Shown: positions 25,296-33,099 of the stretch, piece by piece
How the letters are laid out: each line of letters begins with the position of its first letter
How positions within the stretch are numbered: the first letter of the stretch is position 1
Source: Erysipelatoclostridium sp. An173
GTDB lineage: Bacteria > Bacillota_I > Bacilli_A > Erysipelotrichales > Coprobacillaceae
NCBI RefSeq assembly: GCF_002160495.1
Contig: NZ_NFKR01000021.1
Span: forward strand, 1-47,656
Direction of reading: 5' to 3'
DNA: 47,656 nt
The notes under the pieces: model-generated
Told to the model about the DNA's origin: nothing
What the model saw: only the letters and a program-made list of their open reading frames with translations
The model's database searches: none
Made by a program: the position numbers and the translations under genes

Positions 25296-25327
25296 ATTTT
25301 CTAACTAATTTAGTTTCCCAGTTTTTT
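25278..25327. terminator. Bidirectional terminator spanning both stop codons
   Basis: GGGAAACTAATTAGTTAG (25278-25295) pairs with CTAACTAATTTAGTTTCCC (25301-25319) with a single bulged T, followed by six T on the plus strand. The last codons of the lysozyme and of the convergent ferritin-like gene both lie in the stem. Confidence 0.9.
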
Positions 25328-25728
25328 AAAATAATCAAGTGCTGTTTTTCATCACTGATGAGTTGATTTAAAACAGTTTTTATGCGGTTGTTTTTTGTTG
25401 AGATTATCTGGTTAGTGTATGTTTTGGTCGCTAAATAATTTTGTTTGATCAATGTATCAATAATAATAGCGATGCTAACAGGATAATTAAGATAGGCGGG
25501 AGACCAATAATCACATTGATCATTGTGATAAGTCCATAACCGTGGGTCGCCACCTAATGTTAATACCAGTTCCATTAGTATTTTTAACTGTTTTAATTCA
25601 TCATTTAAAATATTTTCTAATGATGATGAAAGATCTGGTTCTTTGTGCTTTAAAATAGTTACGCTATAGAGAAACTGATTTACCATTGTCATTTTACCGT
25701 TGATACTGCTAATATCATCTAAAATCAT
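25288..25728 (-). CDS. Ferritin-like four-helix protein, degenerate metal site
   Basis: A 146-residue all-helical protein. The helix 2 segment NDELKQLKILMELVLTLGG and helix 4 segment SDEKQHLIILKNWE have the spacing of ferritin/rubrerythrin-like metal helices. Only the DExxH of helix 4 is kept; helix 2 has ExxK where ExxH is expected, so metal binding is doubtful. The ATG at 25728 has a poor ribosome binding site. A strong GAGGTGAT (25772-25765) lies upstream, and the only in-frame codons at a suitable distance are ATT at 25761 and 25758, so a longer form starting at ATT is possible. The gene overlaps the lysozyme gene by eight bases, tail to tail. Role unknown. Confidence 0.6.
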   Translation of the reverse strand: MILDDISSINGKMTMVNQFLYSVTILKHKEPDLSSSLENILNDELKQLKILMELVLTLGGDPRLWTYHNDQCDYWSPAYLNYPVSIAIIIDTLIKQNYLATKTYTNQIISTKNNRIKTVLNQLISDEKQHLIILKNWETKLVRKSN

Positions 25729-25819
25729 CAAGAGATCGTCATTTATTGTTGTTTCAATAATATTATCACCTCATTGTTAATATAAATTAAAATGGGTGAT
25801 TTATGTGTAGAAAAAAAGT

Positions 25820-26314
25820 CTAGCTGATTATTTTTTCAAATGCTAGACGTGTTTCTTTATTTTCTAAATAAATAATACCACAATAACTAAATCCATATTT
25901 TTGTAAAAAACGTTGCATTGATTTATTATCTTCATGGGTATCAATTCTTAAACTTGGTAAATCAAATAATTCAATTGCTTGATCAAAAATTATTTTAGCA
26001 AGCCCATTACCTTTTTGATCATCACGAATAGCAATTCGATGAATTACTAGATATTTACCATCAGTTAACCAATTACCTTCAATATAATTATAATTGTTTT
26101 CACCGTTAGCTGAAATCATCACCGTAGCAACAATATCACCATCATTATCTAATACGTATGATTCATTGCGCTGGATATCATTTACAATTGAAATTTCATT
26201 AGGATATCCATCTTGCCATTGGTTAATACCATGGCTTTTAAAATAAGCTTTTGCTTGATTAATAATAGCCATGATAGCAGCTAAATCACTATGTTTTGCT
26301 TTCCTTAATTTCAT
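25820..26314 (-). CDS. GNAT-family N-acetyltransferase
   Basis: A 164-residue acetyltransferase from the ATG at 26314, eight bases after GGAAG; alternative in-frame ATGs at 26344 and 26320 have weaker sites. The acetyl-CoA loop DQKGNGLAKIIFDQ and the preceding IHRIAIRDD strand are clear GNAT features. The C-terminal LQKYGFSYCGIIYLEN fits the small-molecule or protein N-acetyltransferase branch. The acceptor is unknown and the neighbours do not point to one. It is probably transcribed alone. Confidence 0.85.
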   Translation of the reverse strand: MKLRKAKHSDLAAIMAIINQAKAYFKSHGINQWQDGYPNEISIVNDIQRNESYVLDNDGDIVATVMISANGENNYNYIEGNWLTDGKYLVIHRIAIRDDQKGNGLAKIIFDQAIELFDLPSLRIDTHEDNKSMQRFLQKYGFSYCGIIYLENKETRLAFEKIIS

Positions 26315-26450
26315 TTTCATCACTTCCTTGGCTAATAATATCATATCTTAATCTTTAAAGAAAAGCATTTTATCAAATATTTAATAAATCTTTTTTGATC
26401 AACATAGCCAAAATAAGATAAATAATTTATAATTGATTTTGGTGATAAAG

Positions 26451-27227
26451 ATGATTGATTTAAAAAAAGCAAAATTAGTATTTAATGAATATGTTAATAA
26501 TTATGATCAAAATGACGATAAAGTGATTTTAAAAATTAGTCATACATATCGGGTAATGGAACGTTGCCAGGAAATAGCTGCTAGTTTAAATTTAGATGAT
26601 GAAAATATACAACTAGCTGGGTTGATTGGTTTGTTGCATGATATTGGTCGCTTTGAACAATTGAAGCGATATCAAAGTTTTATTGACAGTCAAACCATCG
26701 ATCATGCTAATCTTGGAGTAACTATTTTATTTGATGATAATTTAATTGAAAAGTTTGAAATAGATAAAAAGTATTATCCAATTATCAAGACTGCGATATA
26801 TAATCATAATAAATATGAAATTGAAACAGGATTAGAATCAAAAACGGATCTTCATTGTCGAATTATTCGTGATGGTGATAAAATTGATATTTTTAAAACT
26901 GGATTATTAGAAACGTTTGAAGCTTTTTTAGGGACTAGTCAATTTAAGTTAGAACATGATGTTGTTACTGTTAAGGTGTTTAGGACTTTTATGTCTTGTA
27001 AAACGGTTTTAAGTACTGATCGGAAAACAGATTTAGATCGTTGGGTTTCTTTTTTAGCTTTAGTATTTGGTTTGGAATTTGAATATAGTCTGGAATATGT
27101 TAATAGTCATCGTTATATCATTCGTTTAATGGATCGTTTAGATATTAAAGATGCTGATACTCGATTACAGATGCAACAAATGAAAAATTGTTGTATTGAT
27201 TTTTTGTTTAGAAATACTAATGATTAA
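26451..27227 (+). CDS. HD-domain phosphohydrolase
   Basis: A 258-residue metal-dependent HD hydrolase. H31 (SHTYRV), H63-D64 in LLHDIGRFEQ, the histidine of DHANLG and the aspartate of RDGDKIDIFK form the expected metal ligands. It belongs with YfbR/YqeK-like nucleotidases or hydrolases in broad terms; the substrate cannot be named. I choose the ATG at 26451, after GGTGATAAAG, over one six codons earlier that lacks a site. It is monocistronic and followed by a terminator. Confidence 0.8.
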   Translation: MIDLKKAKLVFNEYVNNYDQNDDKVILKISHTYRVMERCQEIAASLNLDDENIQLAGLIGLLHDIGRFEQLKRYQSFIDSQTIDHANLGVTILFDDNLIEKFEIDKKYYPIIKTAIYNHNKYEIETGLESKTDLHCRIIRDGDKIDIFKTGLLETFEAFLGTSQFKLEHDVVTVKVFRTFMSCKTVLSTDRKTDLDRWVSFLALVFGLEFEYSLEYVNSHRYIIRLMDRLDIKDADTRLQMQQMKNCCIDFLFRNTND

Positions 27228-27256
27228 AAGAATTGTTTTAAGCAATTCTTTTTTTG
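27227..27256 (+). terminator. Terminator after HD gene
   Basis: AAAGAATTG (27227-27235) pairs with CAATTCTTT (27243-27251), followed by a long T-run. Confidence 0.85.
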
Positions 27257-27394
27257 CTTTATTATAGCTATAAAAGGGAATAAATTTTGTAAAACTTTAA
27301 GCCTGGCAAGACTGTTGAATTTTGTCATTTTTATCAAAATGGGGATTATATAAAAAAATAAAACATAATTTATTATACGGAGGTGTTTTTTTAG

Positions 27395-27551
27395 ATGAAG
27401 CTGGTAATTGATTGTTTATGGATGTGGGTACAAGATTATTTATACTCGAAAAAAACAAGAAATGGTCAAGGATACTAAATTAGAAGAATTGATTGAAGAG
27501 GGAATTGATGATTTAAAAGAATTACTAGAAAATAGTTATTTAATTAGTTAA
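27395..27551 (+). pseudogene. Small frame-broken ORF of unknown function
   Basis: A GGAGGTG site (27379-27385) sits nine bases before ATG 27395, and a possible promoter (TTGTCA-N17-ATTATA, 27322-27350) lies upstream. The frame encodes 27 residues (starting MKLVIDCLWMW) and stops at 27478. A second frame, ATG 27462 to stop 27551, encodes an acidic helix (DTKLEELIEEGIDDLKELL). A run of seven A (27449-27455) lies where the two frames would join: removing one A gives a single 51-residue protein. It may be a recent pseudogene, a sequencing error or a very small real gene. I do not recognise the protein. Confidence 0.35.
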
Positions 27552-27569
27552 AAATGTTTTAAGAATGGT

Positions 27570-27599
27570 AATATTTGTTTGATTATATAAATATTTTTT
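27570..27599 (+). terminator. Weak AT-only hairpin with T-run
   Basis: AATATTT (27570-27576) pairs with AAATATT (27589-27595) followed by six T. An A/T-only stem, so a weak candidate. Confidence 0.3.
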
Positions 27600-27666
27600 A
27601 AGAAAATCTAATGAAAAATTATTGATTTTACTAGTGTTTCAGAGCTTTTTTCATATTTTGATAAAA

Positions 27667-27683
27667 ATTTTGAACATCAAACT
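27667..27683 (+). promoter_or_regulatory. FabT-type operator at the acpP promoter
   Basis: ATTTTGAACATCAAACT is a 17-bp near-palindrome (half-sites AxTTTGA and TCAAAxT). It fits the ANTTTGA-N3-TCAAANT form I recall for streptococcal FabT sites, and ends one base before the -35 of the acpP promoter. The MarR-type protein at 31685-32146 is the obvious ligand. Confidence 0.72.
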
Positions 27684-27684
27684 A

Positions 27685-27712
27685 TTTACAAATATTTATA
27701 TTTTGATATAAT
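27685..27712 (+). promoter_or_regulatory. Promoter of acpP and the fatty acid cluster
   Basis: TTTACA-N16-TATAAT, starting immediately after the FabT-type palindrome and 33 bases before the acpP start. Confidence 0.72.
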
Positions 27713-27745
27713 GGGTGCGTAATAAACACGAGGAGGAAATATAAC

Positions 27746-27973
27746 GTGGTATTTGAAAAAGTAAAAGAAATAATTGTAGATTCTTTAAGTTGTGATGAAG
27801 ATAAAGTTACTTTAGAAGCTAACTTAAAAGAAGATTTAGAAGCTGATTCTTTAGATGCTGTTGAATTAATTATGGCAGTAGAAGAAGAATTTGATGTTGA
27901 AATTCCTGATGAAAAAGCAGCTGAAATGAAAACTGTTCAGGATATCGTTGATTATATCGAAGCAAATTCTTAA
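27746..27973 (+). CDS. acpP: Acyl carrier protein
   Basis: Carries growing acyl chains on a phosphopantetheine arm. The 75-residue acidic helical protein has the modification site S35 in [10 protein letters not shown]. The start codon is GTG, with AGGAGGAAAT seven bases upstream. It heads the acc/fab cluster and is followed by its own terminator, so ACP transcripts probably exceed those of the downstream genes; read-through or a second promoter would supply accB onwards. Confidence 0.97.
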   Translation: MVFEKVKEIIVDSLSCDEDKVTLEANLKEDLEADSLDAVELIMAVEEEFDVEIPDEKAAEMKTVQDIVDYIEANS

Positions 27974-27977
27974 TAAT

Positions 27978-28012
27978 TTATTACCCAGAGTGACTGGGTA
28001 ATAATTTTTTTA
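27978..28012 (+). terminator. Terminator between acpP and accB
   Basis: TTATTACCCAG (27978-27988) pairs with CTGGGTAATAA (27994-28004), loop AGTGA, followed by eight T. Confidence 0.88.
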
Positions 28013-28019
28013 AAAAATT

Positions 28020-28036
28020 ACTTTGATATTCAAAAT
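28020..28036 (+). promoter_or_regulatory. Second FabT-type operator, before accB
   Basis: ACTTTGATATTCAAAAT fits ANTTTGA-N3-TCAAANT exactly. It lies between the acpP terminator and the accB ribosome binding site, where bound repressor could block elongation through the cluster or a promoter I cannot place. Confidence 0.7.
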
Positions 28037-28049
28037 AAAGGAGGACATT

Positions 28050-28511
28050 ATGAATATTGATTTAGTTAAACAATTGATTACTGAGTTTGAAAACTCTGAT
28101 GTTTTTAAAATGAAAGTGGAAATTGAAGATATAAAGTTAGAATTAGAAAAAGCACCTGTTGCCCCTGTAAACGTTGTTAGTGCTCCAGTTGCTTCTATGC
28201 CAGTAGCACCGGTTGCTCCTGCAGTTAGTCAAGTGCCAGAAGCACCAGTAAACAAGGAACCAGAAGTTAGTGGAACACCGGTTAAATCACCAATCGTTGG
28301 GGTTTTCTATGCTGCTAGTTCACCAACTGCTAAACCATATGTAGAAGTTGGAAGCAAAGTAAAAGCTGGTCAAGTATTATGTATTGTTGAAGCAATGAAA
28401 GTAATGAATGAAATTAAAGCTCCAATCGATGGAACAGTCACTGCGATTATGGCAAATAGTGAAGATTTAGTAGAATATGATCAAGTATTAATGATCATTG
28501 AAGGGAATTAA
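28050..28511 (+). CDS. accB: Biotin carboxyl carrier protein of acetyl-CoA carboxylase
   Basis: Carries carboxybiotin between biotin carboxylase and carboxyltransferase. From ATG 28050 (AAAGGAGG upstream) it has 153 residues; nine codons further upstream are in frame but cover the operator. Order: N-terminal helical region, Pro/Ala/Val-rich flexible linker (about 33-78), and the biotinyl domain with K117 in EAMKVMNE. It is the substrate of the BirA ligase encoded at 39826-40521. The next gene begins two bases after the stop. Confidence 0.95.
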   Translation: MNIDLVKQLITEFENSDVFKMKVEIEDIKLELEKAPVAPVNVVSAPVASMPVAPVAPAVSQVPEAPVNKEPEVSGTPVKSPIVGVFYAASSPTAKPYVEVGSKVKAGQVLCIVEAMKVMNEIKAPIDGTVTAIMANSEDLVEYDQVLMIIEGN

Positions 28512-28513
28512 CA

Positions 28514-29866
28514 ATGTTTAAACGAATTTTAATTGCTAATCGTGGCGAAATCGCAGTTCGTATTATTCGAACTTGTCAAGAATTAGGAATTGAGGCAGTA
28601 GCTGTATATTCAGATGTTGACAGTACTTCATTGCATGTTCAATTAGCTGATTATGCCGTTTGTATTGGTCCGGCAAAAGCAGCTGATAGTTATTTAAATA
28701 TGAAAAATATTTTAAGTGCTGCTACCGCTTTAGGGTGTGATGCCATTCATCCAGGTTTTGGATTTTTATCAGAAAATTCAACATTTGCTCGTTTGGTAGA
28801 AGAATGTGGAATGACATTTATTGGTCCTAGTGGTGATGTCATTGATATGATGGGAAATAAAAGTATGGCTCGTCAAAAAATGATTGAAGCTGGGGTACCA
28901 GTTGTACCAGGAAGTGATGGTAGTGTTAATACATTAGAAGAAGCTAAAGCTTGCGCTGATAAAATCGGTTATCCGGTATTGATCAAAGCTTCTGCTGGTG
29001 GTGGTGGACGCGGAATGCGCAAAGCTTTTAGTGAAGAAGAATTTGAAGATGCGTATTTAACTGCTAAGGCTGAAGCTAAAGCTTGTTTTGGTGATGATGA
29101 TATGTATTTAGAAAAATTAATTTTAAATCCTAAACATATTGAATTCCAAATTTTAGCGGATAATTATGGTAATGTAATCCATTTAGGTGAACGTGATTGT
29201 TCAATCCAAAGAAGAAATCAAAAGATGATTGAAGAAGCACCTAGCAAAGCTTTAACACCATTATTAAGACAAAAAATGGGTGAAGATGCCATTAAGGCTG
29301 CTAAAGGAGCAGGATATCGTAATGCTGGTACCGTTGAATATGTATTAGATCAAAATGGAAATTATTATTTCATTGAAATGAATACTCGTATTCAAGTAGA
29401 ACATCCAATTACAGAAATGGTTACTGGTGTTGATTTGGTAAGAGAACAAATCAGAATAGCAGCTAATCAAAAACTAACTTATAAACAAAGTGATATTCAT
29501 TTAAATGGTCATGCTATTGAATGTCGTATCAATGCTGAAAATCCTAAAGAAGGATTTAGACCATGTCCAGGAGTTGTCAATAGTGTTCATCTACCTGGTG
29601 GACCAGGAGTTAGAATTGATACAACATTATATCAAGGATATCGAGTTTCTTCACATTATGATTCAATGATTGCTAAAGTAATTGTACATGGATCAAATCG
29701 ATTAGAAGCGATTCGCAGAATGCGTCGTGTTTTAGCGGAACTGGTAATTGATGGAATTGATACTAATCAAGAATTACAATATTTAATTTTACATTCAAGT
29801 GAATATGTAAAGGGTAATTTCGATACTAGTTTCATTGAAAATAATTTAGATAAGCTGGTGAGATAG
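28514..29866 (+). CDS. accC: Biotin carboxylase subunit of acetyl-CoA carboxylase
   Basis: ATP-dependent carboxylation of biotin on AccB with bicarbonate. The 450-residue ATP-grasp enzyme has the N-terminal ANRGEIAVRIIR motif, glycine-rich ATP loop ASAGGGGRGMR (about 158-168), and the metal and bicarbonate segment FIEMNTRIQVEHPITE (about 285-300), all intact. Length is standard. Gaps of two to three bases on both sides show tight operon packing. Confidence 0.97.
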   Translation: MFKRILIANRGEIAVRIIRTCQELGIEAVAVYSDVDSTSLHVQLADYAVCIGPAKAADSYLNMKNILSAATALGCDAIHPGFGFLSENSTFARLVEECGMTFIGPSGDVIDMMGNKSMARQKMIEAGVPVVPGSDGSVNTLEEAKACADKIGYPVLIKASAGGGGRGMRKAFSEEEFEDAYLTAKAEAKACFGDDDMYLEKLILNPKHIEFQILADNYGNVIHLGERDCSIQRRNQKMIEEAPSKALTPLLRQKMGEDAIKAAKGAGYRNAGTVEYVLDQNGNYYFIEMNTRIQVEHPITEMVTGVDLVREQIRIAANQKLTYKQSDIHLNGHAIECRINAENPKEGFRPCPGVVNSVHLPGGPGVRIDTTLYQGYRVSSHYDSMIAKVIVHGSNRLEAIRRMRRVLAELVIDGIDTNQELQYLILHSSEYVKGNFDTSFIENNLDKLVR

Positions 29867-29869
29867 TAG

Positions 29870-30742
29870 ATGGAAGAATTATTTAAGGAACGGAAAGCAA
29901 AATTAAATTTATTTAAATCATTCCGTCATAAAATACAAAATAATAAAAGAATCGAAGTACCTGATGGTCTATATACAAAATGTGATGATTGTGGGGAAAC
30001 GGTTTTAACTGCTGATTTAAAAGAAAATTATTATGTATGTCCAAAATGTGGGGCACATTTAAAGATGCAGGCATATACGCGATTAAAACTTCTTTATGAT
30101 GGGGGTAAATATAGAGAGTTATATCGTAATATTCAATCAAATGACCCATTAATGTTTCCAGGGTATAAAGATAAATTAAATAAATTAAAAGAAACTACAA
30201 AATTAAATGAGGCTGTAGTTTGTGCAACTGGAAAAATTGATGGTAAAAAAGTCGTTGTTTGTGTAATGGATTCGCGTTTTTTAATGGGAAGTATGTCCGG
30301 AGCAGTTGGTGAAAAAATCACTAGAGCAATCGAACATGCTACAAAAAGAAAAGCACCATTGATTATTTTTACTACTTCTGGTGGTGCAAGAATGCAAGAG
30401 GGAATTATTTCATTGATGCAAATGGCTAAAACAAGTGCTGCTTTAGCTAAACATCATGAAGCTGGTTTGTTATATATATCATATATTACTCATCCAACAA
30501 CAGGTGGAGTTACGGCTTCATTTGCCATGTTAGGAGATATTATCATTGGTGAGCCTAAAGCATTAATTGGGTTTGCTGGACCACGTGTAATTGAATCAAC
30601 AATCAAACAAAAATTACCTGAGGGGTTCCAAAGAACAGAGTTTATGTTGGAACAGGGATTTATTGATTTAATTGTTGAACGTCCTAAAATGCGGGAAACA
30701 ATTATAAGGATATTAAAAATGCATAGTCGGGGGGTTCAATAA
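29870..30742 (+). CDS. accD: Acetyl-CoA carboxylase carboxyltransferase beta subunit
   Basis: Pairs with AccA to transfer the carboxyl group to acetyl-CoA, giving malonyl-CoA. The 290-residue protein has the expected N-terminal zinc ribbon (C38, C41, C57, C60) followed by the crotonase-like domain with SGGARMQEG near 168-176 and TTGGVTASFA. The stop overlaps the accA start (TAATG), consistent with balanced production of the two subunits. Confidence 0.97.
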   Translation: MEELFKERKAKLNLFKSFRHKIQNNKRIEVPDGLYTKCDDCGETVLTADLKENYYVCPKCGAHLKMQAYTRLKLLYDGGKYRELYRNIQSNDPLMFPGYKDKLNKLKETTKLNEAVVCATGKIDGKKVVVCVMDSRFLMGSMSGAVGEKITRAIEHATKRKAPLIIFTTSGGARMQEGIISLMQMAKTSAALAKHHEAGLLYISYITHPTTGGVTASFAMLGDIIIGEPKALIGFAGPRVIESTIKQKLPEGFQRTEFMLEQGFIDLIVERPKMRETIIRILKMHSRGVQ

Positions 30743-31692
30743 TGTCATTACAAGAAAAAGAAGTTAAAATTAAAGAAATTGAACTTGAAATATTAAAGCT
30801 AAGAGAGGATCAGGAAGTTGATCATACATTACAAATTCAAGATCTTGAAAATACTAAGAAAAAGTTAGAATCTGAAGCATATAAAAATATTACAGCTTAT
30901 GATCGTGTTTATTTAGCACGTAAACCTGATCGCCCTAATGTTTATGAATACATTGATAATTTATTTGATGATTTTATTGAACTACACGGTGATCGTTTAT
31001 ATAAAGATGATGGTTCTATTGTTGGAGGCTTAGCACTTTTTAATGACATTCCTTGTACTGTTATTGGTCATTTGAAGGGAAGATCTGTTGAAGAAAACAT
31101 TAAATGTAATTTTGGGATGTCATCACCTGAAGGATATCGTAAAGCATTAAGATTGATGAAACAGGCTGAGAAATTTAATCGTCCAATTATTACTTTTGTT
31201 GATACTCCAGGTGCTTATCCAGGCTTAGAAGCTGAAAAAAATGGTATTGGTGAAGCAATTGCTAGAAATTTGATGGAAATGTCACAAATTAAAGTACCGA
31301 TTATTGTTATTGTAATTGGTGAAGGTAATAGTGGTGGTGCTTTAGGTATTAGTATTGGTGATCGTATCGTAATGTTAGAAAACAGTGTTTATTCAGTACT
31401 TTCACCAGAAGGATTTTCTTCTATTTTATGGAAGGATAAAGAAGGAAAACGAGTACAGGAAGCTACTGAACTAATGAAATTGACAGCTTTAGATCTATAT
31501 CAAATGAAAATTATAGATAAAATTATTCAGGAACCACAAGGTGGTATTACTAAAAAGCCTGAGTATGTTTATAAACGATTAAGAGTTTATATTCGAGATA
31601 CTTTATCAGAATTAATGAAGTTATCTAAAAATTCATTAATTAATAAGCGTTATCAAAAATATAGAGAAATGGGTAGAGCAACGAATGACTAA
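30742..31692 (+). CDS. accA: Acetyl-CoA carboxylase carboxyltransferase alpha subunit
   Basis: The 316-residue partner of AccD. A helical N-terminus (1-70) precedes the crotonase-like domain with DTPGAYPGLEAEKNG (about 155-169) and the oxyanion-hole segment GEGNSGGALG (about 194-203). Length is typical of bacterial AccA. It overlaps accD by one base and fabT by eight bases. Confidence 0.97.
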   Translation: MSLQEKEVKIKEIELEILKLREDQEVDHTLQIQDLENTKKKLESEAYKNITAYDRVYLARKPDRPNVYEYIDNLFDDFIELHGDRLYKDDGSIVGGLALFNDIPCTVIGHLKGRSVEENIKCNFGMSSPEGYRKALRLMKQAEKFNRPIITFVDTPGAYPGLEAEKNGIGEAIARNLMEMSQIKVPIIVIVIGEGNSGGALGISIGDRIVMLENSVYSVLSPEGFSSILWKDKEGKRVQEATELMKLTALDLYQMKIIDKIIQEPQGGITKKPEYVYKRLRVYIRDTLSELMKLSKNSLINKRYQKYREMGRATND

Positions 31693-32146
31693 TCGAGATA
31701 TTTTAAATCGCGAATTAATTAATCATCTTTTTGTACGCTTGTTCAATCAAATTCTTGACATTGAAAGTAAGTATATGGTTGCTCATGGTGTTGAGGATTT
31801 AAGTGTTTCAGAATTGCATATTATTGACGCGATTAGTTCTTTATCAAGTCCTACAATGTCAACTATAGCTTCAAAGGCAACACTTACTAATGGTACTATT
31901 ACTACAGCGATAAAAAAATTAGAGGCTAAAGGCTATGTTAAACGTCATAAAGATCAAAATGATCGTCGTATAATTAGAGTTGAGCTGACAGCAAAAGGTA
32001 CTCGTGTTTGTAAGGTACATAGTGAATTTCATGAAGAAATGGTTAGTCGTGTTTGCGAAGATAGTGACGCTTTAGATAATGAATTATTAATAAAATCGTT
32101 ACAACAGTTGGTTTATTTCTTTGAGGATATCAAAGAAAAGTATTAG
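31685..32146 (+). CDS. fabT: MarR-family fatty acid synthesis repressor, FabT-like
   Basis: A 153-residue MarR-type regulator with a winged helix (about 55-100; recognition region LTNGTITTAIKKLEAKGYV, wing KDQNDRRIIRVELT). Length and pattern closely match streptococcal FabT, including the SELHIIDAI helix and the C-terminal dimerisation helix ending FFEDIKEKY. FabT represses fatty acid genes when bound to acyl-ACP. Here the gene sits between accA and fabH, not at the operon front as in streptococci. Palindromes at 27667-27683 and 28020-28036 are likely operators, so it should be autoregulated. Assignment as FabT rests on similarity, context and sites. Confidence 0.85.
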   Translation: MTNRDILNRELINHLFVRLFNQILDIESKYMVAHGVEDLSVSELHIIDAISSLSSPTMSTIASKATLTNGTITTAIKKLEAKGYVKRHKDQNDRRIIRVELTAKGTRVCKVHSEFHEEMVSRVCEDSDALDNELLIKSLQQLVYFFEDIKEKY

Positions 32147-32154
32147 GAGATTAT

Positions 32155-33096
32155 ATGGATGGAATAAAGGTATTATCTACCGGTTATTATGCACCAGAAA
32201 ATATTCTTGATAACTTCGACTTAGAAAAGATGGTTGAAACATCGGATGATTGGATCGTATCAAGAACCGGGATTAAAAAAAGACATATTAGTAAAGGTGA
32301 AGATTGCACAGAGATGGCTTATCAAGCAGCTTTGCAGGCAATTGAAAAAATAGATAAAAATAAAATTGGGATAATCATCTGTGCGACAATGACACCTGAT
32401 TATTTTACACCAAGTACAGCTTGTTTATTGCAGGAAAGATTAGGGCTAAATGATCATGAAGTAATGTGTTTTGATTTAAGCGCAGCATGTAGTGGTTTTG
32501 TTTATGCTTTAACTGTTGCTCAGGCTTTACTAAAAAATACTAAGGATAAATATGCGTTAGTAGTTGGAAGTGAGGAATTATCAAAAATTATTGATTTTAC
32601 CGATCGTAATACTTGTGTGTTATTTGGTGATGGAGCTGGAGCTGTTGTTGTCAGTCAAGGTGATGGTTTATTTGCAAGTTATTGTAATTCGGCAGGAAAT
32701 ATAGGAGCATTAAAAGCGCCAGCGATAAATAATAAAGAGGATAATCATTATTTAACGATGGCCGGACAGGAAGTCTTTAAGTTTGCAGTTAAAGTAATTC
32801 CTGAAAGTATTAATGCGATTTTAGAAAAAACAGGATTAGAATTTGATGATATCGCTTATGTTGTTTGTCATCAGGCTAATTATCGGATCATAAAAAATGT
32901 TTATAAAAAAATGAAAGCTGAACCTGAAAAGTTCTATATGAATTTGCAGGAATATGGAAATACTTCAGCGGCTAGTATTCCTTTAGCTTTAGGAGAAATG
33001 AATGCCAAAGGAATGTTAAAATCTGGTGATAAAATTATTTGTGTAGGTTTTGGTGGCGGTCTAACATGGGGCGCAACATTAATAGAATGGAGTTAG
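32155..33096 (+). CDS. fabH: Beta-ketoacyl-ACP synthase III
   Basis: Condenses a primer acyl-CoA with malonyl-ACP to start each chain. The 313-residue thiolase-fold enzyme has the triad C112 (SAACSGF), H239 (CHQAN) and N269 (YGNTSAAS). The C-terminal GFGGGLTWGA is standard. Whether it prefers acetyl-CoA or branched primers cannot be read from the sequence. An 8-base gap follows fabT, with AGGAG before the ATG. Confidence 0.96.
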   Translation: MDGIKVLSTGYYAPENILDNFDLEKMVETSDDWIVSRTGIKKRHISKGEDCTEMAYQAALQAIEKIDKNKIGIIICATMTPDYFTPSTACLLQERLGLNDHEVMCFDLSAACSGFVYALTVAQALLKNTKDKYALVVGSEELSKIIDFTDRNTCVLFGDGAGAVVVSQGDGLFASYCNSAGNIGALKAPAINNKEDNHYLTMAGQEVFKFAVKVIPESINAILEKTGLEFDDIAYVVCHQANYRIIKNVYKKMKAEPEKFYMNLQEYGNTSAASIPLALGEMNAKGMLKSGDKIICVGFGGGLTWGATLIEWS

Positions 33097-33099
33097 AAT

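Noticed and set aside
27449-27456. A-AAA-AAC slippery heptamer as a programmed -1 frameshift
   Set aside because: A -1 shift leads to a stop within about 10 codons; joining the two frames needs a +1 shift or loss of one A.
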